A program made the translations under genes and the position numbers. Source: Schistosoma haematobium (Eukaryota > Platyhelminthes > Trematoda > Strigeidida > Schistosomatidae). From it: a stretch of DNA of 64,000 bases. This document shows positions 1 through 10,875 of the stretch, one piece after another. The notes beneath the pieces were generated by a model, which saw only the letters and a program-made list of their open reading frames with translations, ran no database searches and was not told the origin of the DNA. Each line of letters opens with the position of its first letter. Position 1 is the stretch's first letter. Location of the stretch: positions 32,967,809 through 33,031,808 of the forward strand of contig NC_067197.1 of assembly GCF_000699445.3 (NCBI RefSeq), given 5' to 3'.

Positions 1-55
1 TCTAATGTTTTAGTTCTAACATGTATTGATGTCTAATTTTGCTCATATTTTTTAG

Positions 56-205
56 GGTACAGTCAAACAACGTGCATTCGATAAAATTCAATTCAAAGCA
101 TGTCCCACAGAACTTTACGCACGCGAACAATTTCGTAAACGTGATGTGGAACACTATTGGGATCTTGCATACAGTGGAGCTATATTAGAAACTCTTGATA
201 GCTAA
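56..205 (+). CDS. Last coding exon of an unidentified gene
   Basis: A T-rich acceptor ending in AG at 54-55 is followed by 49 open codons and a TAA stop at 203-205. The peptide begins GTVKQRAFDKIQF and ends YSGAILETLDS. It is mixed, charged and rich in aromatics, unlike the low-complexity translations of the surrounding DNA, so I take it as a real terminal exon. I do not recognise the family. No clear AATAAA follows within 200 bases. The remaining exons lie left of the window. Confidence 0.6.
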   Translation, partial: GTVKQRAFDKIQFKACPTELYAREQFRKRDVEHYWDLAYSGAILETLDS

Positions 206-956
206 CATGTTTCACAAATGTTCTTAGACATTGTCTCTGTCAAACATATTCTGTTTATAAAGTGGTATTTTTGGTGTAAATACAAATGTACATCTTTCCT
301 AATGTTTTATTGAATTAATGTTATGCAATAATGTGTTGTACAAAAAATCTCATTTTCTTTGGTAGATACCAAAATGTTTATGAAAAGAGTAAGATGTTTT
401 ATGTTGCGTTTGAACACTGTCTACTATTTCTGTTTTACATGAGTTATGTAAACACTTTTTGATGGTGAAAAACTGTTGTTTGTTTTGTTTTAAACATGTT
501 TCTGTCGTTTTGAGTTCCGAATTGTTCTTTTTCTTTTGTCTATATATACGAAAGTTTTTCAATTCGTTATCTAATTCTATTTTCCCTGCACATTGTGGAC
601 TATGTAACATTGAAGTCTGTCATCTTGGGCTATCTTACTGCGAGTTGTAGATATTCTCTGGACAAAACGCTTAAACCTCGTATCATTTTGATAAGTTGGG
701 AAGTGTATTTTGTAAAGTACTTTTGAAATAATAATTAGGATTCTCTGGGTTATTAGTCATTCTAGAAATCTATTTGAAATATTTATTTATGAGAATATAT
801 AAGTATTGGTTTCTTATAATTTTGTTGCTATTACCGTGAATTACTGATAATATTCAATTATCCTTTGAGCATATTTGGTTTCATTCGAAATTGAAACGAA
901 AAACGTTTGCAACACAAGTGAAAGTGGTTTTGAAATTCATGTAACTGAAGAGTCGG
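206..956. other. AT-rich 3' flank, no gene seen
   Basis: This stretch holds the presumed 3' UTR of the upstream gene and intergenic DNA. Short open frames on both strands here have no recognisable motifs and look like chance frames. Confidence 0.5.
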
Positions 957-1142
957 TTGAACAGTTCAGATGAAGTAATTTCGGACGTAACTATATCTCC
1001 GTCTGAAATCACTGCACATGAAAATTATGTAGTGGCAAAGTTATCCAGTGGAATTTCTCCTGGTCTGCATGTTGAACGATCTGGGATTTCTGGCTTTAGG
1101 AAAGCCAAACAATCAGTTGCAGTAGCGAGATTGAAGAGTTAG
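870..1142 (+). other. Coding-like open stretch, unknown
   Basis: Two overlapping frames carry non-repetitive, charged peptide: one ends ...EIHVTEESVEQF near 955, and another runs from about 958 (SSDEVISDVTISPSEIT) to TAG at 1140-1142. Moving from one frame to the other would need a frameshift or a splice. Base composition is richer in G+C than the flanks. It could be an upstream exon of the ZCWPW1-like gene, a decayed gene or a chance frame. No family was recognised. Confidence 0.2.
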
Positions 1143-2163
1143 AACTACCCACTTATTTCTTCATTGTTGTACAACAAATTAAAATTGTCAGCCGAAGTGA
1201 GTAATAATTTATCAGGATGCTAGTCGGAGGTAATGTTTTGTTTCTGTTGTCGGTTATACAACTCCGTGGCTTAAATCTGATGATCATTTGTTCACGTCGC
1301 CTAACCATGATAAATGTGGGAGATTATTTTACTAGTATGTTAATAATTTTGAGTGAACCACCAGTTGAGTCATTGTGTGTATGTGAAGGGGAGACCAGTT
1401 ATAGTGAAATGATATTTGATTGATTTCAGTGTTTGTTTGTTTACTGAGTGGTAACCAGGTCAATGGCGTTCTCCCAGCCTCTGTTTGTACATAATAATGT
1501 AGGACATGCTGGATTTATTATGTGCAATGATTGTAGAAATAAATTTATTGATCAAGCTGTGCGAAGAGGGCGTTAAGGTTTATCCACTTTTACACTGAAG
1601 TTAGACTCATTGTATTATAAGTATTCCATGAAAAATCTAATTTCCAAAACGGCAAGTATCTGTATCTTTTATGAACAGCGATCGCACAACTACTACCTTT
1701 TGTTTTAGTCACTAACCCTTCTACGTCGATAAACTTAATTTATTTGTTATCTGTGTCATTGCTGGAATGAAGCATATGAAAATCAAAGAATTGTATGGTG
1801 TTTATCGTCATCTTTGTAAGAAATAAGCAGTCATTATTTGTTCGTGTGGATATTACACCGAGTGCCGAATATCAAACAAGTCAACATTTTCTAGCACATC
1901 CAACTGTATTGTTCAAATACTCGGTTGTTTGTTTGCTTTAACCAAATCTATTGCCGAAAAACTGGAAAACTTTCTGTAGTAATTGTTCTTGACCCACTTA
2001 TGTCGTACTAATTGATCATCAACATTTCTACTCGGTTTATCGTCGTCGGGAATTTCATATATATGATTTTATAAGGTTCCAAAGCATACTTTATTTCTTT
2101 GAAGAACTACTTATCAGTATAATTCTAAGCACGGTAGCTGCATGTAGAAGTACTGCGATCTAA

Positions 2164-2550
2164 CTATTTATCGGTGATTTTAATAACTCGGTTGATTCTG
2201 TTTTGAGTCCGACTGGAGCATGTCGAATAAGGATTTCTCCATACGCGTTTCACAGTTTGTTCTGTACACCTCGACGTTGATTGGTTCTCATTGACCTTAA
2301 ATTTGTCATCGTTTACTCCTTTGTTTTGGTTGTGTCTCCCATTGATTTGATTTTTGTTCCTATATTTATGCATAATTTTCCTGATTGGTTGAGAAATTGA
2401 ATCGACTTCAATGTGCTTGTTGATTGCTGATTGACCTGAGTGCCAGGCTTCTAAAAATTCTCTAAAGAATTTCGAACACTTCACTTCTATCTGAAGTTTG
2501 TGCTGACAATGTCGTTCAGGAGAACGATGAAAGCTCCACGACCAAACCAT
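2164..2550 (-). pseudogene. Possible retroelement C-terminus, decayed
   Basis: A 128-codon minus-strand frame contains the segment REFLEAWHSGQSAINKHIE. This resembles the end of GIY-YIG-type retroelement proteins, where a helix with EAW/EAL is followed by NKHIE-like residues. The rest is Asn/Lys-rich. No reverse transcriptase is visible next to it, so if the match is real it is a 3' remnant. The assignment rests on recall of family style, not on an alignment. Confidence 0.35.
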
Positions 2551-3092
2551 CCAGCTCAGAGAACAAAACTATCAAAAAGAATACCCTTATGGTTTCTCAT
2601 ACGGTAATTCCTTTATAGAGCTCTATGAGTGATTGCTGAATTATTTAATTCATTTTTAAGCTGAACCAACTATTTTTTCTTCATTCAATTAACCAATCAC
2701 TAATTTAAACAAGGAACGTTAGTATGTTGTTGCTTTGTTTATCTGTTTGACAAATTTAATATGTAACCAACAGATAGAACTACAAAACCGAAAATACCCG
2801 AATTAATAAGGCGTAGATAATTCATCATATTAATTGTTGGTGGAAATTTACTAATCGCTTGAACATGTAATGTAGATTTTTAAATATAAACAGTTAAGAC
2901 TAATGATAATCATATTCTCATATTGTATGTTACTGCATATTTCTTCACACATGAATATTGAGAAGGCATATCAGAAAGACATTAGAAGTTCCAAAGACCC
3001 TAAATATTTAATAACCATATATTAATAATCTTTTTGCATATGTTTTCTTAACCTAGTGGGAATTCATTTAATCCTGTTGCTTGAAGTACGAA

Positions 3093-3173
3093 GTGGATAA
3101 AGGAGGAGGGTTGGGCATGGGGTTAGCGATTTCATCCCGTAGAAAAATAACTCGCTAAAAAACGCTAACCAGA
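3093..3173 (+). mobile_element. RTE (SR2-like) 5' UTR fragment
   Basis: This segment matches, with substitutions, the 5' untranslated part of the larger RTE element at 33955-34035. Both share a GGATAAAGGAGGAGGG-type run, GGGCATGGGGTTAGCG, and an AACTCGCTAAAAAA motif. No coding part follows, so it is a truncated or internally deleted copy. Confidence 0.75.
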
Positions 3174-3580
3174 AGTAAAGAAATACGAAGTGAGAGTGTT
3201 CTCTTTACTGGATTGTTGCGAAAATATATAACGTGGTAGGGCTTCTCGATAATACTCATTTATTTCTGTTTTCATTCATCGATCTTCTGGTTTGTTAGCC
3301 TTAGACGAATACTATTACTAAGATGGTTTGAATATTCTTTAAAACATTTGAGTTTGAAGAACTTATTTGTTTCGTTATTTCTTTTTCTCGAACTGTGCTT
3401 ATGTTGAAGGCTAATAAATCTTGCTAGTCGTACAGATTTTGATTATACCATTCTTAGTTTTGATATTGTTGGCCGAAAATATGTGGTAATTAAGTCTGTG
3501 TCCATCGGAACAATTTTTTTAAAAAAAGTTCATGGCATGATTTGTTTGCTGTAGATTACTGATGAACTGTTAAGCTTGTA

Positions 3581-3823
3581 ATTATATGTGAAAATTATAT
3601 TTGAAATAATCTCGGCGATTGAAATTTAAAATAATTTCAACATTTTGTCCAGCAAACTTGTTTGGACTTCTTCAGGGTGATAATCAAAATCAAATAATTT
3701 CTTTGATGATTTGATTTTGATTATCACCCTGAAGAAGTCCAAACAAGTTTGCTGGACAAAATGTTGGAATTATTTTAAATTTCAATCGCCGAGATTATTT
3801 CAAATATAATTTTCACATATAAT
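3581..3823. repeat. Near-perfect palindrome, 115-bp arms
   Basis: Left arm 3581-3695 and right arm 3709-3823 are reverse complements with one mismatch in 115 positions, separated by 13 bases. The right arm carries CCTGAAGAAGTCC and, after a stem, GGACAAAATGTTGG, a hairpin signature also seen in other repeats here. It looks like a recent fold-back or inverted retroelement end. Confidence 0.9.
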
Positions 3824-5671
3824 GACTTCTCTATACCAGGCTCCCAATTTTTGTCAAACTGTTCGTTTTAATATTGACGAATGTTCGTATAAAGTGTTAA
3901 GCTTGTGTATATTTGTTTTGTTTAGGATCATACTTGTGAGACGTCTTAACTATTAATTCACTTAGGATTTCTGGATACAGTCGTTTGTGTCCTGTTGGAC
4001 ATTGTGTTATGCTGTATTTAACATTGGTGGTAGCGTTCAAGCTTTTACGAGTAGGCATTTCCACTGTAGCCTATTATCCAGCTGAGATAAATTTCACTTT
4101 ATTTGGATTTACTTTGTCCATTACACAGTATACACATTTTCAGCATACACCGTCTCAAACAGTATCCGGATCAGTAACAAAAGATGAGCAACGTCATAAG
4201 GTTGAATGAAATCGAGGGGTTATTTGAAACTTTCTTCACTTTATGACAAAGAATGAGGTATGGTTGTCACAAATATCTACGAATTTCTATTAGTCTCTCT
4301 AAACACTATCATCTATAAATCTCAGTTGGCGTTATAACTTTGACGTACACATAAATATCGAAAATAAATAATTATGTCGCTAAGCTCGGTGAAACCTAAC
4401 GCATAACTTAATGTCAGAAGATAGGATAAACAGTTAGAAATACATTATTGCATCTTCCCATTTTGCTTTAGGTCGTCATATTTAATCAGGTTTCAAGGTT
4501 CTGAAAATCATCTTACTATTTTATTATTTGTTAATATTTTAGGGACTACGCATATCTGTTTGTAAATCCATTGTTATTTCATAAATCTTTTGAAGTTATG
4601 TAAAGAAAATCAAGTAAAACGGTGTAACTCCATTTTCAATATAATACGCGGAATGCTGATTTTTGTAAGACTAATGTGATATAAAATTCACGAATGACTT
4701 TTTACTTAACAGTAAATTGTCTAGATGAGAAAAGTTTGTCTCTACTAAAGATCAAGACAGATGGGGTTCAAAATTAAATTTTAAGTAGCTCCATGTTAGA
4801 GCAATAGGTCTTTATGACTCAAGTTTACAATTCATTAATTACTAATGTGTAACGCTGTCTTTAAACTAGGTAATTGACGTATTCAAATTTGTATGATGAA
4901 ATTTTTACAAGATCATAATTCGACGGTTAGCAAAAAAGTAAAGACTTAACATTTCTAATTATGTTCTCAATCCTTAGAGTACTTAAACTTACACTATTCA
5001 GTTGGGTTTTTGTTGTATATCTTGGCTAATAACAAATGAAGTGAATTGAGCCATGATTGAAGAAAGTCTAAATTTGTCAACATCTATGATTAAAAATTAT
5101 AGACAAGTTGGGTTTATAATGTTTTTGATTTATAGGATTTTTAAAAACTAAGCCAAAATGTACACTTACTTTATCCAAGTTTGAAACTTCTGAGACATAA
5201 TCACTACTCCCCTCCCCACAGATTTTTTAAGATCAGATCACTGATCATTTACGTTTTGTAGCGATCATGTTATCGTTTGAACTTCACTACTTGTTTGCAT
5301 TTTGCTCATCTAGTTCATTTAAACTAAAGGACTATATTAATGAATAATAGCATATATCAGTGCATAATAATGAACATGATAATTATGAAATATTTATATC
5401 TACTTATAGTTTTAGCATTTTCTATAAAAGTTAACATATGATGTTATTTAAGTATAGTAATGTGATATTTTATTCTACATGAAAACTTGTTGCATTACTT
5501 CTCATAAAATACTTTTTAAAGGTGTATTTGTATATACAAATATATTTAAAAAGCTTCAAAATGATGTTTTCTTTTCACAGAAAAACTTAAAAAAATAAGA
5601 TCATGTAAAATCTCAATTCAATGAAAAGAAAAACAAAAACATGAATAATATTTAAACGATACATTTCGTAT
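3824..5671. other. AT-rich intergenic DNA, nothing recognised
   Basis: Small open frames here, such as the one at 3985-4209, have no recognisable motif or splice context. No repeat shared with the rest of the window was noticed. Confidence 0.4.
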
Positions 5672-5925
5672 CAGTAGGGTTTTTGTGGATATTATAGTAA
5701 TTTCAATGGTTGAAATCATGAGTCAATTAGAGCTAGACTACCATGGAAAACTTGGAAGAACTGGACGACCGTTTCGTCCTATTGTGTGACTCCTCAGCAG
5801 TGCGCATACACGATCCCACTTCGCGAAATTTGAACCCAGAACCTATCAGTCTCACTCGTGAACGCCTAACCGTTAGACCACTGGGCTGGCCGGCATCTAA
5901 CGGTGTATACATTTATTGGATTTGA
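5672..5925 (-). mobile_element. Family B hammerhead SINE
   Basis: On the minus strand the order is a tRNA-like promoter (B-box-like GGTTCAAATTTCGC), a hammerhead-like region at 5757-5804, then a tail shared with other copies that ends in a TATCCACAAAAACCCT-type sequence. The hammerhead has core CTGAGGA and GAAA, but helix I is imperfect (GCACTG against CAGTTC). The 61-codon plus-strand frame inside it is an artefact of the repeat. Confidence 0.8.
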
Positions 5926-5974
5926 TTATCACCAAAGTTTGACTTGATAATTTAGAATAAATTAAGCATTGGAA

Positions 5975-6204
5975 AGATTTTTATAAATAAAAACAATATA
6001 TATTTGTAATATACCGATGAGGAGAAAAATTAAATTTTTTGACGTTTCGTGACTCAGTGTAAGCCACTTCTTCAGATAATAAATATGTGATTATTAATGG
6101 ATATTTTTTCGGAATAAGGTAAATCATTGAAATTAATTTTGCAAAGTAATTCTGCTTAAATCTCAAACTTTATGAATCCACAGAAACATTATTTTCATTG
6201 GGGA

Positions 6205-6246
<42 letters not shown>

Positions 6247-6250
6247 GAGG
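5975..6250 (-). repeat. Penelope-like 3' end hairpin plus (ATT)n
   Basis: Read on the minus strand, positions 6041-6083 give CTGAAGAAGTGGC, a loop, then GTCACGAAACGTC: a five-pair stem closing a hairpin next to a GAAACGTC motif. The same arrangement recurs near 38736 and 43137. An ATT microsatellite lies at 6207-6245. Confidence 0.5.
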
Positions 6251-6544
6251 ATAATATTGTAATTTCCTGATTTGCTTTAAACATACGATTTTCACAATTC
6301 TTTGTTGTTTTTCTTTCCAGATTTGGTTCTGGAATATAATTTTAAAAAAGAGAGTAGTGTAGTTTTAAGTAAACAGTGATTAGTTGGATACTAAAAACCA
6401 ACCAACTAATTAAATTAAATTTGTTATGGGTTGAAAGTTTCTTGTAGTTAAATTTATTTAAAGTACAAATATTTTTTCTCTCTAAATATTCTCTTCATAA
6501 TTCTTATTAGTGTTATTTGTATAGATGAAATATATCTTGTTTCA

Positions 6545-6740
6545 TAAACAAAGATGGATGGTGGCTAGCAGTGGGATCCTAGGACGTGCGTTTCATCTTA
6601 TTTGGGACTCGTCAGCTGGATGTACCTGCATCCCAGAGTTAATGCCTGTGACTTAAGGCAATATCGAGGCAATCCGTACAAAATGCACATATGCTAATAA
6701 GAGACTGGTCTTTTGCAGTCCTGAACATTAATGATATGAT
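6545..6740 (-). mobile_element. SM-alpha-like SINE, rearranged
   Basis: A minus-strand hammerhead segment (about 6573-6625, core CTGACGA, helix II weakened) is joined directly to a tail segment in the opposite sense (AAGGCAATATCGAGGC onward). The promoter region is missing. The plus-strand text beginning AAAGATGGATGGTGGCTAGC is the diagnostic end of this family. Confidence 0.75.
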
Positions 6741-6908
6741 TCAAACAAAGAATACAAAAATGAATTAAAAATATCTCGTTTTATTTATCTAATTTGTGAA
6801 TTAGTTAGTTTTGTCTGTATTTTTTTTAAATTAATGAAAAAGATTTTGTGTCTTATGAAGTTAGGAATAGAAGTTATTTTGAGAAAAAAACGTTTTGATT
6901 TTCATTTT

Positions 6909-7112
6909 TACTTACTCCTGTTACTCCCAATGCAGCATAGGCCGCCGACCAGCATTTTCTAACCCTCTCTATCCTGGGTCTTCCTCCGCCTGGAGCTCCT
7001 CTGGGGCTACTGCTGACCCCAATCTCGGATAAAGGAGGAGGGTCGGGCATGGGGTTAACGGCCCCATCCCCTAGAAAACTAACTCGCTAAAAAAGGCCAA
7101 CCAGGAAAAATA
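6909..7112. mobile_element. RTE fragment with inverted ends
   Basis: Positions 6909-6990 are the reverse complement of an RTE 3' end: the last codons, the SNR-K type C-terminus and the TTACTTAC tail. Positions 6990-7112 are a plus-sense RTE 5' UTR (CCTCTGGGGCTACTGCTG, then the GGGCATGGGGTTAACG block). The two ends of an element meet in opposite orientation with all the coding sequence lost, as expected for a 5'-inverted insertion. Confidence 0.75.
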
Positions 7113-8582
7113 ATTCAAGTCTCATCAATAAATTGATTGATTTAATGGGGACTGATTTTATGAAAAAAAAGAATAATTTTCTAAAACCTAACAAAAAATT
7201 AAATTAAATTAATATTTGTGTCATTTGGATTGTGCATTATTTTCTAATTGAACTGAATTTACAGTAGTATGTAGTGATTTGTTTTGTAAAAAAATGTAAT
7301 ATAAATCCTAATTTATACGAAAGTTATTAAAAACCAGCTATACTAAAGTCAACTTTATATATTGTTCTAATGCTTATTTTCACATGTTTAACCATAACTT
7401 ACATTAGTTACCTTTTTTACATTAAATCAATTTGTAATGTCTGCAAAATACACAATAACATCAACATTTTCCTTCAGAAAGATACAATACACACTTGATG
7501 GTTAGTTTTTATTAAATGGGAAGTAACTGACATACATAAAGGCTAAAGTTGTTTTCCGGCTTTATATGACGTAACAGTGATAAGAAAATACATTATTACA
7601 GAATCTTGATAACTTAAATAGTAGTTATTACAATTTCAGCTTTAGATGATTAGTACGTTTAGTAATCCCTTTGTTCATGAAACATAATGATGAATAGAAG
7701 AAAATTGGGCTAAATTAGATACTTTTTACCTCATGACATTGTCATATATCGAATCCTTTTAATTGAACATATATTATAATGAAAACAGTGCATATATATG
7801 GTCTCAAACACATATCTTTTTAGTTTTTCCACCTAGTTGTTTAATTAGATCCCTCTGTTTAGCTTTTCCTTATCTTCAGATGTGAACAAGTAATTTTAAG
7901 CTAAATATCACTTAACCGTTTTATTTTACTCGCCTTCACACGCTCAGCAAAGGATGAATGTCCTCGGATCATCATCAAGGCAATTCTACTCATTTTTCTT
8001 GTTATCTATCATAACATTTATTTATCTTTAATCTTATTCAATCTTTGATGTCTTCGGCTTTCTTTTCTTCTGTTACTTACTAGAAGTTTTATCATCTGCG
8101 AAAAAGTACAGGAACCCTTAAAGTAGTACTCGTAACTGGTAGTGTTAATTTTTTGAAAACGTTTACTAATTTGACCATTTTTGTCTTGGAAACTCAATTT
8201 TTTTGGTGCTATTGACTAAGGAACACAGAAGAGTGATTGTACTTATCAATATTTTGTTTTCCTTTTATTCTCGTGACCATAAAAATAACTTTGGTTCGAT
8301 CAGCGATTCATTATCACTTTCCACAGTAAGGATATCCTATCAATTCTCTGAACTCTTTAAGGAGAATGCTCACTGACAAATGGAATAAGTTATCTCACTG
8401 ATAAATTTACTGAATTCATATTGTTTACTTATGAAGCACCCTGACGGTTTATTTATTCATAATTTGTTTGAAAAAACGTTCACAACATTTATACTAGTAA
8501 ACGAGTTAGTCACTCCTATTAAGAGTGGAATGTATGTCATTTATATTGAGATGACTATCTGAATATTTTTTTGGTTGCATAG
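7113..8582. other. AT-rich DNA upstream of the CW-PWWP gene
   Basis: Missing 5' exons of the gene starting at 8583 should lie here or further left, but I could not define any. No shared repeat was noticed. Confidence 0.4.
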
Positions 8583-8919
8583 GAACCAAATATTTCAAAT
8601 TTCGATAAGTTTCTTGATGAAACATTGGATAGGATATCAACAGTCCCTTTAGATATATTATACGAAAAATATTTCAAATACTCAAGACTAGAAGGGAATC
8701 AATCAGTTACCACGGATGAAATTCAATATAATGAGACGACAAGTAGTACGTTCAATTTTCCAAGTTCAAGTGGTAATCATTTGAAAGATATTTCGAACGG
8801 TAACAACCGTAAAAATAACAAAAAACGTTCGTTCAAAATTTCAAGGAGCCTCGTAATTGGAGACGCTGATAGTACACACTGTCCACGCATAAATATTATT
8901 GAGAAACAGGATTTACCAG
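8583..8919 (+). CDS. CW/PWWP gene, exon with N-terminal region
   Basis: The exon follows an acceptor AG at 8581-8582 and ends before GT at 8920. It starts in phase 0 and ends in phase 1. It encodes about 112 residues beginning EPNISNFDKFLDETLDRIST, with a basic patch (NNRKNNKKRSFK) that could be a nuclear localisation signal. No ATG is needed at its start because the frame stays open across the acceptor. Confidence 0.75.
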
Positions 8920-10811
8920 GTACGTTTTTGGCTTTTTGAGAATGTATAAATCCGGCATTGGTTAATAATATTATTTTTATCACTATAATCAGTAGAAATA
9001 AATTAAACGGCACAGTGGTCAATGAAATTAGCTTACAAATGAAACTTACCTACTATGGTATACTTGTTCCAAGCTATTTGCATAAAAATTTAAATTCTCG
9101 AGTTAATGCATTTTTTAATTTGTTCATGATATTTTATTATATGGATATTATTGATTAGGTACTTGGGTTGAGTGTAACTTTTGTTCTAACTGGCGATACC
9201 TACCAAAAGTTTATGATCCATCTCAGCTCAATAGTTCATGGTCTTGTACTTTAAATCCTAAATACTTCAAAAGATTAACTTCCAATTCAACAGCCAAAAA
9301 ATGTATACATAATCCTTTTGAAGAATCCGAAGATTTAAGTGCTGGTAAACAGGGAGATCAGTTTATTTTTGAACATTTTTCTGTTGGATCAGTTGTTTGG
9401 GTTAAAATTCAAGGTTAGTTGGTCCTGAAAATAAATGATGCATTCTCCTTTTCAAATAATCTACGACTCTAATAATATGCTGTTTGAGTTTTTTACTTCC
9501 GCAATTTGCGTTCACGATTGTTTCATTGACCACTGTTTTCAGTAATGTAAGATAATCCATGTCTAAACCATCGACTCTCTTAATTATATCACGTTTAAAT
9601 TTGAATCCCTGTATAGTTTAAGTTTTGATGAGTTCAAAAAAACGGTTGTTTGTTTGTATTAGTTAGAGTCCTAACTTTTAAAATTCTAGATAGCTTGAGT
9701 AAGGGAATATAAATTTGATTATTGATTTTATTTTTAATTTTATTTTTCTTCACTTAAGGCATTGTTCCCATTGTATCAGTCGAATATATCTCTGACAGTT
9801 CAACGTAGATTTAGTGTTTGATATATATATGTATACCTTTTGTTGGGTTTTTGTGATAGTTTTTAGCTGTTACAAAGGTTGGGTGAGTTTCTGTCATGGG
9901 TGAATATGTTCTTATCCAATCGACATAGCGTTTGAAATGTTAGACTATGTCTACAAACAGTGAGCTTAATTAATGTTGTTTGTAAGAGCTGTTTGTTGAT
10001 GCTAGGGACTGCAAGAGATGCCGGGTTCGATTTATAGAGGGAGCACCAAAACTGAAAAGTAGGTGCATGCATATGAAGAGTTTTAAATTGGACAAGACAA
10101 GCGTCCTCGATTTCACTGGTAACCACAATCCGACTTTAATAATTACTGTCTGCTACTTCATCTTAGATAGTTAATGACAAGAGAATTAAAATACTTCAGA
10201 AGTTTAGAAGCGTATTTCATTTATGTTTACAAAACTAGGTTATGTACCAATCTGTTAAAAAATTTTTTGTATACACGTTTTCGTGCTTATCAGCTAACAT
10301 GTTAGTTGACCTTTATTTTTTAAATTCTTTTAACTACTTATAAGTAAGCAAATATGTTTCTTTGACAAATCTTATTTTAGGCTATCCAGATTGGCCAGGA
10401 ATGGTTTGTTACAATAGTCAGGGAAGATACGCTGAATTTGATGCAAGTAGTAGAGAGGTGACTTATTACTATGTAGTGTTTTTAAACTCCAAACGTTTGG
10501 CAATGAGTAAAGTTCCGGCAAACAGAATATATAAGTTCATCACATTTAATGAAGTGGATTTAAGCAAAATTGTAAGTTTATAATTCGCTTCTTTTGAAAG
10601 CTAGCTATCCAAGAATTGTTAGTAAGAACTCAGAATAATTTATGGGTAATGGGAGTTATATTTCCATATATATAAATAGAACTTCATTGTTGAATCCCTC
10701 TTATTCCACAATTTTTAAAGGTTTGAATGTGTTGAATATATATATACAAAAATAATCTCAAGCTACCTAGTACATGGGAAAAATAGATATTCTATTTATC
10801 ACTATTATTAA

Positions 10812-10875
<64 letters not shown>

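Noticed and set aside
3985..4209. 74-codon frame with hydrophobic start
   Set aside because: No splice context, no family resemblance; chance frame in AT-rich DNA.
5743..5925. 61-codon plus-strand frame, and similar frames at 51398-51616 and 59847-60101
   Set aside because: All translate the antisense strand of family B SINEs (shared residues come from the hammerhead and B box), not a gene.
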